A stretch of 64,000 nt of DNA from Micromonospora sp. C31 (GTDB taxonomy: Bacteria > Actinomycetota > Actinomycetes > Mycobacteriales > Micromonosporaceae), in NCBI RefSeq assembly GCF_018070575.1, contig NZ_JAGPXN010000006.1, positions 1 through 64,000 of the forward strand, read 5' to 3'. The position numbers were made by a program, and so were the translations under genes. The notes beneath the pieces are model-generated. The model saw only the letters and a program-made list of their open reading frames with translations, did no database searches and had not been told where the DNA came from. Below are positions 7,855 to 15,193 of the stretch, one piece after another. The first letter of the stretch is position 1. Every line of letters begins with the position of its first letter.

Positions 7855-8334
7855 TCAGTGCGTCGCCAGGTAGTGCAGCGCCTCGGCGACCACGTCGATG
7901 CCGAAGCTGTACTTCAGCGAGAGCCAGACCACCGAGCCGACGAAGACCAGGCCGACGGAGCCGAGCAGGAAGCGGACGGCCAGCGACCGGTCCTTCACCC
8001 ACTGCGTCCAGTTGTGCACGTGCCGGCGGGTGAAGCCGAGCAGCCGGCGGGCCCAGTGGAACTCGACGGCCCAGACGCCCAGGCCGGCGATGACCAGCAG
8101 CCAGCCCGGTCCGGGCAGCGGGATGAGGGCGATGCCGATGGTGACGACGAGGGCGCCGGCGATGGCGATGAAGATCTTGAGGGTGACCCGTCCGGTGGGG
8201 TTGGCCCGGATCAGTTCGAGGGTGGTGCTGAGCCGCTGCCGCCAGCGCGGCCGCTGCCGCCGTTCGGCCAGCATCGTCCGGCCGGCGTCACCCCGCTCGA
8301 CCTCCGGCCGGCCGGGTCGCTCGTGCTGTTCCAT
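7855..8334 (-). CDS. PGPGW-family transmembrane protein (TIGR02611-like)
   Basis: The protein has about 159 residues from the ATG at 8334; upstream GTG/ATG codons up to 8430 would add a poorly conserved tail. After a basic N-terminus come a membrane span (LKIFIAIAGALVVTIGIALI), the signature PLPGPGWLLVIAGLGVWAVEFHWA, and a second pair of hydrophobic segments near the C-terminus (AVRFLLGSVGLVFVGSVVWL). The PGPGW signature defines a family of small bacterial membrane proteins of unknown function. It stands alone between tRNA-Val and the divergent ssgB gene. Confidence 0.82.
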   Translation of the reverse strand: MEQHERPGRPEVERGDAGRTMLAERRQRPRWRQRLSTTLELIRANPTGRVTLKIFIAIAGALVVTIGIALIPLPGPGWLLVIAGLGVWAVEFHWARRLLGFTRRHVHNWTQWVKDRSLAVRFLLGSVGLVFVGSVVWLSLKYSFGIDVVAEALHYLATH

Positions 8335-8703
8335 CGGCACCCCGTACCCCCGCTTTTCGGCTGGTCGGGCCGCGACTTTCGGCGGGCCCGGCACTGCCAT
8401 CGGATCCACTGAGGATCGTTTCATGACCATTTCCTCCCCCAGTGTGGCTCGCGCCCGTCACTGCAACGGCCGACTGGACGTTACCGGAGTAAGTCGACGA
8501 CTGAACCACCCGATGCCGGGCGGGATCACGCACTGGGCAGAACCGGAAATCCTACATGAATCTTCACATTCACGCGGCCTTTCCGACCCCCTTCCCACCA
8601 CTGGGTGAAGTCAGCGTATGGCGGAGCGTAGCCAGGAGTAGCACCTGAGTATGGGAAAAGCGGGACACGCGCGTTCCGCAGCGGTGCCGGGGGGAGATCG
8701 TCC

Positions 8704-9135
8704 ATGAGTGTCATCCGACCGACGACCGTAGAGGTCGAGACGTCGCTAAGGCTCGTCGCACCTGATGCCACCGCCTTGCCGGTGCGTGCCAGTCTGCGTT
8801 ACGACCCTGCTGATCCGTATGCGGTCCATGTCCTGTTCCACGCCGAATCCGCCGGCGGCGAGGCGGTCAGCTGGTCGTTCGCCCGGGAACTGCTGGTCAC
8901 GGGCCTCGACGAGCCGGCCGGCATCGGCGACGTGCGGGTCTGGCCGTGGGCCACCCCGCGCGGGGACTTCGTCGCACTGGCGCTGTCGTCGCCCGACGGC
9001 AACGCCCTGTTCGAGGTGCCGCGCAGCGTCCTGGTGCGTTTCCTGCGCCGGACCTACGTCGTCGTTCCGCGCGGCCGCGAGGCCGAGCACCTGGACGTCG
9101 ACACCGCGGTTACCCGGCTGCTCGCCGGTCGCTGA
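8704..9135 (+). CDS. ssgB: SsgA-like sporulation/cell-division regulator, SsgB type
   Basis: The 143-residue protein contains LPVRASLRYDPADPYAVHVLFH, then WSFARELLVTGL and GIGDVRVWPW. These are the core features of SsgA-like proteins found only in morphologically complex actinomycetes. In Streptomyces, SsgB recruits FtsZ to sporulation septation sites. The near-absence of extra sequence and the LRYDPADPYAVHV segment fit SsgB better than other SALP members, but the subtype is inferred. The ATG at 8704 follows a purine-rich GGGGGGAGA. It stands as a single transcription unit. Confidence 0.85.
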   Translation: MSVIRPTTVEVETSLRLVAPDATALPVRASLRYDPADPYAVHVLFHAESAGGEAVSWSFARELLVTGLDEPAGIGDVRVWPWATPRGDFVALALSSPDGNALFEVPRSVLVRFLRRTYVVVPRGREAEHLDVDTAVTRLLAGR

Positions 9136-9237
9136 ACCACCGGCCACTCCGGCCGTCCGGAGCCGCGCGGATCTGCCGAGTCCGCGCGGTTCCGGCCTAC
9201 CAGGGGGTACGCGCACCACCTGCCGCCTCCCGCCGGC

Positions 9238-10014
9238 TCAGCCGTGGGTGGTGATGCCGCCGTCGACCGGGATCACCGCACCGGTGAGGTACGCCCCGGC
9301 GCGCGACGACAGGTAGATCGCCGTGCCGGCCATGTCCTCCGGCCGGCCGATCCGACCCAGCGGCACCTGCCCCTCGATGGCGGCCCGGGACGCGGGGTCC
9401 TCCAGCGCGAACGCCATCATCTTGCTCTCGAACGGCCCCGGTGCGATCGCGTTGACGGTGATCCGCTCGCCGGCGAGCTGATGGGCCAGGCTGCGGGTGA
9501 GCATGTGCACGGCGGCCTTGGTCGCCGAGTACGCGTACACCTCCATCGTCGGCACGCGGATGCCGTCGATCGAGCCGATGTTGATCACGCGGGCCGGGTC
9601 GTCGGCGCTGGCCGACGCGCGCAGCGCGGGCAGCAGCGCCGTGGTGAGCCGGAAGACGGCCTTGACGTTGACGGCCCAGAGCTTGTCGAACGCGCTCTCC
9701 GGGTACGACTCCAGCGGCGCACCCCAGGTGGCCCCCGCGTTGTTGACCAGCACGTCGAGCCGGTCGAACCGCTCCCGGACGGCGGCGGCCAGGCCCTCGG
9801 CGCCGGTGTCGTGGCCGAGGTCGGCGGGGATGGCCTCGCATCGGCCCTCGGCGGAGAGTTCCCTGGCGACGGCCTCGCAGACGTCCGCCTTGCGGGACGA
9901 GATGATCACGTGTGCGCCGGCCCGGACGAAGCCCTGGGCGATCATCAGGCCGATCCCCCGCGAGCCGCCGGTGACCAGGACCGTCTTGCCTTCGACCGAG
10001 AACAGATCCGTCAT
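9238..10014 (-). CDS. Short-chain dehydrogenase/reductase (SDR)
   Basis: The 258-residue classical SDR has TGGSRGIG for NAD(P) binding (15-22), NNAG (91-94), and the catalytic S148, Y162 and K166 in INIGSIDG and YAYSATK. The C-terminal PVDGGITTHG is the usual SDR end. ARG/ASN residues after the first motif (SSRK) suggest NADPH preference. It most resembles the RhlG/3-oxoacyl-ACP reductase-like group; the substrate is unknown. ATG at 10014 is preferred; ATG at 10020 is also in frame. It is divergent from an AraC-type regulator 345 bp away, which may control it. Confidence 0.88.
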   Translation of the reverse strand: MTDLFSVEGKTVLVTGGSRGIGLMIAQGFVRAGAHVIISSRKADVCEAVARELSAEGRCEAIPADLGHDTGAEGLAAAVRERFDRLDVLVNNAGATWGAPLESYPESAFDKLWAVNVKAVFRLTTALLPALRASASADDPARVINIGSIDGIRVPTMEVYAYSATKAAVHMLTRSLAHQLAGERITVNAIAPGPFESKMMAFALEDPASRAAIEGQVPLGRIGRPEDMAGTAIYLSSRAGAYLTGAVIPVDGGITTHG

Positions 10015-10358
10015 GCCCATCCCATCGCGAGTCGGCCGGGGCCGCCGGGGCGGGGCGGGCCCGACCGGCGCGGACCGGCTCCGGCCGTGCCTCGACCGGA
10101 CGGCGCTACCGCTCGGTAACGTAGCCCGCCCCCGACGACCTCGACAACCCCCGCCGCCGGTCGTCCCGGCCCGCCCGGGCAACCGTCCGCCGTCCGCCAC
10201 CCGTCCGCCGCCCGCCGCCCGGCCCGGGCCGGCCGGAACACCCGCCCACCCCGGCGCACCGCTCGCCGGCGGACCGGAGCCGCGGGGCGACCGGCTGCCC
10301 GGCCTGGGCAGCGCTTCCGGGATGCGTTGACCGTCGCCGCGGGCTACGGTCGCAGGCG
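10015..10358. other. Divergent intergenic region, SDR / AraC regulator
   Basis: It should hold both promoters. It is extremely GC-rich (runs of CCGCC), and I see no clear -35/-10 pair or operator. No small gene is supported. Confidence 0.4.
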
Positions 10359-11264
10359 ATGGTCTCTTCCGGTCAGCTCTCCCCCGCTCCGCCCGGCAAC
10401 CCGGCGACCGCCCCCGCCGAGATCGACACGGTGGCCCTCGGTGACCTCGCCCCCGAGCCACGTTGGCGGCGCCCGGTGCTGTTGGACAAGGACCTGCTCG
10501 TGCTGACCACGGGCGGACACGGCACGGCCGAGCTGGATTTCCGAGCCCTGCCCTGCCGTCCCGGCACGGTGCTGCGGGTGCGCGCCGGGCAGGTGCTGCG
10601 CTGCGCCGGTCCGCAGCTCGACGCGACGGTGGTGCGCTGGGACCCGGCGGCGCTGCGCGGGCTCGACGTCGACCCGGACGCCGTCGGGTCCTGGTTCCAG
10701 CTCGCCGGCGAGGACGAGGACGCGGTGATCAACGAGGTGAGCCAGCTGGCGGTGGACTGCCAGCGGCACCGGGGGGTGGCCGCGGCGCGCGGACTGCTCC
10801 GCCACCAGCTCGCCGTACTGCTGCTGCGGCTGTCGCTGTTGCCCGAACGCGCCCGCCGGGCGACCCGGGCGGAGGCCGCCACGTTCCACCGGCTCTGCCG
10901 TGAGGTCGAACGCGGCTACCAGCACACCCGCCGCGTCGAGGACTACGCCGCCCGGCTGGGCTGCTCGGTGCGTACGCTCACCCGGGCCTGTCTGGCGGTG
11001 ACCGGGCGCAGCGCCAAGCAGGTGGTCGACGAGCGGGTGGCGCTGCAGGCGAGCCGGCTGCTGGCGGCCACCGACGAGCCGATAGCCCGGATCGGCCGGC
11101 GACTGGGCTTCTCCGAGCCGACGAACTTCGGCCGCTTCTTCACCCGCGAGGTCGGGGTGAGCCCGGGCGCCTTCCGCGCGGCCCGCGATCAGCCGGTGCC
11201 CGGGCCGCTCGTCCGGCCCCTTTCACCCGCCGAGGCGACCGGCCGCCAGCGCGGGGCATGGTGA
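10359..11264 (+). CDS. AraC-family transcriptional regulator
   Basis: The 301-residue protein has an N-terminal cupin-like sensing region (residues 20-120, RPGTVLRVRAGQVL) and a C-terminal double helix-turn-helix. The latter comprises VEDYAARLGCSVRTLTRACLAVTG and IARIGRRLGFSEPTNFGRFFTREV, followed by GVSPGAFR. These are the two AraC DNA-binding helices in the right order and spacing. The ligand is unknown. Its position divergent from the SDR gene suggests regulation of that gene. Confidence 0.85.
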   Translation: MVSSGQLSPAPPGNPATAPAEIDTVALGDLAPEPRWRRPVLLDKDLLVLTTGGHGTAELDFRALPCRPGTVLRVRAGQVLRCAGPQLDATVVRWDPAALRGLDVDPDAVGSWFQLAGEDEDAVINEVSQLAVDCQRHRGVAAARGLLRHQLAVLLLRLSLLPERARRATRAEAATFHRLCREVERGYQHTRRVEDYAARLGCSVRTLTRACLAVTGRSAKQVVDERVALQASRLLAATDEPIARIGRRLGFSEPTNFGRFFTREVGVSPGAFRAARDQPVPGPLVRPLSPAEATGRQRGAW

Positions 11265-11346
11265 GCCCCGCGGAGATGGTCGGTGGCCGGCTGCCCGCCC
11301 ACGTCCGTAGGTTGACGGCGTCACCCGACGCCTGGGAGCCGCGCTG

Positions 11347-11859
11347 ATGCCCACCCCCGTCCTGCACACCGACCGCCTGCTGCTGGAGCCCTACCGGCCC
11401 GACGACGCCGAGGACTTCATCGCCCTGCTCACCGACCCGGAGGTGGGCCGGTTCATGGGCGACGGCCCGCTGAGCGCCGCGGAGGCCGGCGCCCTGTTCG
11501 GGCGCGTGTTCACGACGGTCTACGCCGAGGGCCTCTTCGACGTCTGGGCGGTGCGCCGCGACGGCCGCCACGTCGGGCACGCCGAGATCAAGCGGACCGA
11601 CCAGGTCGACGGACACGAGATCATCTACGCGCTGGCGAAGCCGGCCTGGGGCGCTGGCCTCGGCACCGAGCTGGCCCGGGCGCTGGTCCGCTACGGCTTC
11701 GACACCCTCGGTCTGCCCCGCGTGTACGCCACGGTCGCCGACGCCAACCACGCCTCGCTGGCGCTGCTGGGCAAGCTCGGCTTCGTCCACGGGCGCGACA
11801 TCGCCGAGGACGACGGCAGCGTCACCCGCGTGCTCGTCGTCGACCGCGCCCCCGCCTGA
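11347..11859 (+). CDS. GNAT-family N-acetyltransferase
   Basis: The 170-residue protein begins with TDRLLLEPYRPDDAEDF, the RimJ/RimL-type opening. It contains EIIYALAKPAWGAGLGTELARALVRYGF, matching the acetyl-CoA-binding motif A (W-x-G-x-G), and the usual NHASLALLGKLGF near the C-terminus. This places it in the acetyltransf_3 subgroup, which acetylates ribosomal proteins, amino sugars or antibiotics. The substrate cannot be told. It is a single gene 83 bp after the AraC regulator on the same strand. Confidence 0.88.
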   Translation: MPTPVLHTDRLLLEPYRPDDAEDFIALLTDPEVGRFMGDGPLSAAEAGALFGRVFTTVYAEGLFDVWAVRRDGRHVGHAEIKRTDQVDGHEIIYALAKPAWGAGLGTELARALVRYGFDTLGLPRVYATVADANHASLALLGKLGFVHGRDIAEDDGSVTRVLVVDRAPA

Positions 11860-11893
11860 CACCGTCGCGCCCGGGGGGGGCCTGCGTGCCGCG

Positions 11894-12460
11894 TCACTCC
11901 GGCGGCTTGCCCGTCGTGGTGTAGCCGCCCCGATGGTGGACCAGGGGGTCGCCGTCCTCGCCGTCGCCGAGCGCGAGCGGCTCGGCCACGAAGAGCGTGT
12001 GGTCGCCGGCCGGCACCCGGTGCGCGACGCGGCAGAACAGCCGGGCCAGCACCCCGGACAGCAGCGGCACGTCGTACGGCCCCGGCGTCCAGTGCGGATA
12101 GGCGGCGAACCGGTCGATCCCGCCGGTGGCGAAGACCCGGGCGGCCTCCCGCTGGTGGGCGCCGAGCAGGTGCACGGCGACGTACTCGGCCCGGGCGAAC
12201 ACCGGCCAGCTCGACGAGGCGGTCCCGAGGCAGAACGAGACGAGCGGCGGCTCCAGCGACACCGAGGTGAACGACGTGGCGGTGAAGCCGGCCCGGACGG
12301 GCTCGCCGGAGCCGCGGCGGGTCGGCCCGTCGGTGCCCGCGGCGGCGGTGGTGACCACGGTGACGGTGGCGGCCTGCCGGCGTAGCAGCGTTCGGAACAG
12401 GTCCCGGTCCACCGGCAGCAGATCGGTGGCCTCCGACCGGGACCACTCCACCGTGGTCAC
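11894..12460 (-). CDS. Flavin reductase-domain protein
   Basis: The 188-residue protein matches the flavin reductase-like FMN-binding split barrel. It has FRTLLRRQAATVTVVTT, GFTATSFTSVSLEPPLVSFCLG, and a C-terminal DHTLFVAEPLALGDGEDGDPLVHHRGGY. Such enzymes supply reduced FMN or FAD to two-component monooxygenases. No monooxygenase lies next to it, so its partner is elsewhere. The start is a GTG at 12460. It converges on the GNAT gene. Confidence 0.85.
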   Translation of the reverse strand: MTTVEWSRSEATDLLPVDRDLFRTLLRRQAATVTVVTTAAAGTDGPTRRGSGEPVRAGFTATSFTSVSLEPPLVSFCLGTASSSWPVFARAEYVAVHLLGAHQREAARVFATGGIDRFAAYPHWTPGPYDVPLLSGVLARLFCRVAHRVPAGDHTLFVAEPLALGDGEDGDPLVHHRGGYTTTGKPPE

Positions 12461-12798
12461 GCCGGCACCCGCGCCGGACGGGCGCCGGTGGCGCGGGGCA
12501 GCCCTGCGTCGACGGGCGGGCCAGCCGCGTGGAGAGGAGCATCCCGCTGCGTCATCGCCCCATGCTGCCGCCGGCCGCAGCCCCGGTCAATGCCCCTATC
12601 GGGGCGGGATCTACGTCGACCGGCACCGTCGCGGACCCCTATGCCGGTGGCCGGGCTCGCCTGGCCTCCGTCGGAACGGACAGGGGCCGCCAGTTCCCTC
12701 GGATGATCCACGTGCGACGGGCGCGGGTTTCCCGATTCGGCCATCCGGGAATGTTCGGGTCCGACAGGGCAGGGAAGGGAATCGAAGGGAGCTTGACG
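12461..12798. other. Gene-free stretch
   Basis: It is non-coding as far as I can see and should contain the promoters of the divergent flavin reductase gene and the DUF4236 gene. No confident promoter or RNA is recognised. Confidence 0.4.
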
Positions 12799-12978
12799 AT
12801 GGGTCTGATGTTCCGCAAGCGCAAGAAGTACGGCCCGATCATCCTGAACTTCACCGAGAACGGGTTCTCGTCCTGGAGCATCAAGATCGGTCGTTGGTCC
12901 TGGAACTCGCGGGCCAAGGCGCACCGCGTGGATCTGCCGGGCCCGCTGTCCTGGAAGCAGGACAAGTCCCGGGCGTGA
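12799..12978 (+). CDS. DUF4236-like small protein
   Basis: The 59-residue protein, MGLMFRKRKKYGPIILNFTE then NGFSSWSIKIGRWSWNSRAK, follows the DUF4236 pattern 'FRK--k-GP--lN-s-sG-s-siG'. The ATG at 12799 is favoured over upstream in-frame starts because the family begins at exactly this point. It is basic and tryptophan-rich. The function of the family is unknown. A perfect hairpin follows its stop. Confidence 0.75.
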   Translation: MGLMFRKRKKYGPIILNFTENGFSSWSIKIGRWSWNSRAKAHRVDLPGPLSWKQDKSRA

Positions 12979-12991
12979 GGTCCCGAGGTCG

Positions 12992-13024
12992 AGCGGGGTG
13001 CCGGTGATTCACCGGCACCCCGCT
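12992..13024. terminator. Bidirectional terminator hairpin
   Basis: AGCGGGGTGCCGGTGA and its exact complement form a 16-bp inverted repeat around one base (a 5-nt loop in practice). It lies between the convergent DUF4236 gene and the 13035-13925 gene. Confidence 0.75.
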
Positions 13025-13034
13025 CGGCGTCCGG

Positions 13035-13925
13035 TCAGGAGGCCGTCGCTCCGCCACGGGCGGAGATGACCACGTCGCCGCCGAGCCGGCCGTGCTCCGG
13101 GTCGCGGGTGGCCTCCCCCGCGTCGAGCAGCCCGGTCAGCGCGCGGACGGCGTCACCGGAGCGGTAGGCGGTCGCGGTGAGGGCGTGCCGGCGCAGCTCG
13201 GTGACCGTACGCGGGCCACGGCGCTCCAGCTCGGCCAACAGCTCGTCGCGCAGCGGGCCGCCTTCGGGGGCCGGAACGACGTCGAGCAGCCCGCCGGCCG
13301 GGTCGCGGTAGCGCACACCTTCGGCACCGTCGAGCGCCCAGAGCGCCTCCTTGAACGCCTCCAGGCTCTTGTCCGACCCGGTCGCGAAGGCGAACAGGCG
13401 TGCCGGGGCACCGGTGCCGGGCACCAGCTCCACCTCTGTCGTCAGCGGGAACCCGGCGTCGGCGAGGGCGGCGCGTGCGGGGGTGCCGGCGGCGGTGGCG
13501 AGCAGCACGTCCGCCGGTTTGCCGGCTGCCGCGGCGGTCAGCACGGCGGGGTCGGCGGCGTCGTCGTCCACGACGGACAGCAGGGGCGCGCCGGCCGCGC
13601 CGGCCGCCTTCACCGCGACCGGCAGCCGGGCCGGGCCGCCGGGCATGAGGTGCACGGCGACGCCCGCCGGCAGTTCCGCCTCCACGGCGCCGAGCCGGGC
13701 CGGCAGTTCCTCGGTGCCGTCGGCGAGCACCAGCACGGTGAGCTGTCGACCACGCAGCCGGTCGGCGTGCCGGGCGACCACCCGCAGCGCGGCCTCGGCG
13801 GAGTCGGCGTCGCCGTCGGCGTACGCCAGGGCGAGGGTGGCCCGGCGGGCGCGGTGCAGCGCTCCCGGCAGCCAGGTCTCCAGGTGTCGGACGAGCAGCT
13901 CGCGCAGGACGGCGTCGGTCGGCAT
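13035..13925 (-). CDS. Conserved hypothetical, C-terminus TcmP-like
   Basis: The 296-residue protein is alanine-rich and acidic. The first 120 residues alternate strand and helix (ATLALAYADGD, then LTVLVLADGTEELPARLGAV) like a Rossmann-type fold, but the SAM motif GxGxG is absent. From about residue 175 the sequence (RLFAFATGSDKSLEAFKEAL then WALDGAEGVRYRDP) recalls the C-terminal region of three-Cys-motif partner (TcmP) methyltransferase-like proteins. It ends in a winged-helix-like segment (LRDELLAELERRGPRTVTEL). The resemblance is weak. No partner gene for a TcmP system lies nearby. Confidence 0.5.
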   Translation of the reverse strand: MPTDAVLRELLVRHLETWLPGALHRARRATLALAYADGDADSAEAALRVVARHADRLRGRQLTVLVLADGTEELPARLGAVEAELPAGVAVHLMPGGPARLPVAVKAAGAAGAPLLSVVDDDAADPAVLTAAAAGKPADVLLATAAGTPARAALADAGFPLTTEVELVPGTGAPARLFAFATGSDKSLEAFKEALWALDGAEGVRYRDPAGGLLDVVPAPEGGPLRDELLAELERRGPRTVTELRRHALTATAYRSGDAVRALTGLLDAGEATRDPEHGRLGGDVVISARGGATAS

Positions 13926-14101
13926 GCTGCCGTTCTACCGCACGTCTCCCGGGGCCGGGCACAGCTCCCCCCGACCGGGCGGGGCGTGACCGCCCGGTCG
14001 GGCGGGGCCGGGCGTCGTCGGTTCGCCGAACGGGCCGTGACCGGAGCGTCGTCGGTACCCGGCCGGATCGCGACCGGAGCGTCGTCGCCGTCCCCGCCGG
14101 G

Positions 14102-14623
14102 TCAGGCCGGGACGGAGACGCCCACCCCGCCACGGGTCTGGCCGCCGTAGCGTCGGCGCTCGGCGTCCAGGTCGAGCCGGCCGATCCGCTTGCGCGCGGC
14201 CAGCACGGCGTCGTCGAGCCGGTCCGCCGGCACCAGCCAGACGATCTCGAACTCCAGCCCGTCCGGGTCCTGGCCGTAGAGGCTCTTGGTGGTGCCGTGG
14301 TCGGACGTGCCGACGAGGGCCCCGGCGGCGGCGAGCCGTTGCGCGGTGGCGTCCAGCTCGTCGAGTGTGTCGACCTCCCAGGCCAGGTGGTACAGGCCCA
14401 CGGTGCCGCGCCCGGCGGTGGAGCGGCCGGCGGCGACGCCGACCTCGAAGAGGCCCAGGTCGTGGTCGTTGGTGGAGCCGGGTGCCTGGAGGAAGGCGGC
14501 GCCCCGGAATCCGTCCGGCGTCATCGGGATCGGCCGGAAGCCCAGCAGGTCACGGTAGAAGTCGACGCTGCGGGCGAGGTCGCTGACGTAGAGCACGGCG
14601 TGGTTGAGGCGGTGGATTCCCAT
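14102..14623 (-). CDS. VOC-family (glyoxalase/dioxygenase-fold) protein
   Basis: The 173-residue protein starts MGIHRLNHAVLYVSDLARSVDFYRDLLGF, the standard first VOC module with a metal-ligand His. The second module has GLYHLAWEVDTLDEL and ends SLYGQDPDGLEFEIVWLVP, where the Glu of 'LEFEI' is the usual second ligand. It looks like an extradiol-dioxygenase-type or related metal enzyme. The ATG at 14623 is chosen by conservation; longer starts would overlap the operator. It is divergent from the MarR gene across a perfect palindrome. Confidence 0.85.
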   Translation of the reverse strand: MGIHRLNHAVLYVSDLARSVDFYRDLLGFRPIPMTPDGFRGAAFLQAPGSTNDHDLGLFEVGVAAGRSTAGRGTVGLYHLAWEVDTLDELDATAQRLAAAGALVGTSDHGTTKSLYGQDPDGLEFEIVWLVPADRLDDAVLAARKRIGRLDLDAERRRYGGQTRGGVGVSVPA

Positions 14624-14647
14624 GCCACCGACGGTAGCGCGGCTTTG

Positions 14648-14659
14648 TTGAACGTTCAA
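14648..14659. promoter_or_regulatory. Palindromic operator, probably for the MarR protein
   Basis: TTGAACGTTCAA is a perfect 12-bp palindrome in the 60-bp gap between the divergent VOC and MarR genes. MarR dimers typically bind AT-rich palindromes of this size beginning TTGA or TTGC. It could repress both genes at once. Confidence 0.6.
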
Positions 14660-14683
14660 TTATGTGACCCTACGATGGTGGTC

Positions 14684-15136
14684 ATGACCCGCTGGCTGAA
14701 CCCCGACGAGCAACGCACCTGGCGCGCGTACCTGACCGCCTCCCGGGCGCTGATGGAGACGCTGGACCGGGAACTGCAACGCGACGCCGGGATGCCGCAC
14801 GCGTACTACGAGATCCTGGTCCGGCTCTCCGAGGCGCCACAGCGGCAGTTGCGGATGAGCGACCTGGCCCAGGCCAGCGGCTCCTCGCGCAGCCGGCTCT
14901 CGCACGCCGTGGCCCGGCTCGAGGCGGCCGGCTGGGTCCGCCGCGAGGAGTGCCCCACCGACCGGCGCGGGCAGATCGCGACCCTCACCGATGAGGGATT
15001 CGTCACCCTCGCCGCCGCCGCGCCCGGCCACGTCGAGGGGGTACGCCGACACCTGTTCGACGCGTTGACCCCGGCCCAGGTGGACCAGCTGCGCCGGATC
15101 AGCGAGACGCTCACCGCACACCTGACCGGTTCTTGA
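14684..15136 (+). CDS. MarR-family transcriptional regulator
   Basis: The 150-residue protein has the MarR winged helix in YEILVRLSEAPQRQLRMSDL, AQASGSSRSRLSHAVARLEAAG and WVRREECPTDRRGQIATLTDEG, the DxRR wing. The N- and C-terminal helices needed for dimerisation are present (RALMETLDRELQRDAG and VDQLRRISETLTAHL). Start at 14684; an ATG at 14675 is in frame. It probably represses itself and the divergent VOC gene through TTGAACGTTCAA. The inducer is unknown, perhaps a phenolic substrate of the VOC enzyme. Confidence 0.88.
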   Translation: MTRWLNPDEQRTWRAYLTASRALMETLDRELQRDAGMPHAYYEILVRLSEAPQRQLRMSDLAQASGSSRSRLSHAVARLEAAGWVRREECPTDRRGQIATLTDEGFVTLAAAAPGHVEGVRRHLFDALTPAQVDQLRRISETLTAHLTGS

Positions 15137-15193
15137 CCAATACACTCCCACCCGGGTCTTGTACTTACCGTCGTCGGATGAGCACGATGGGGC

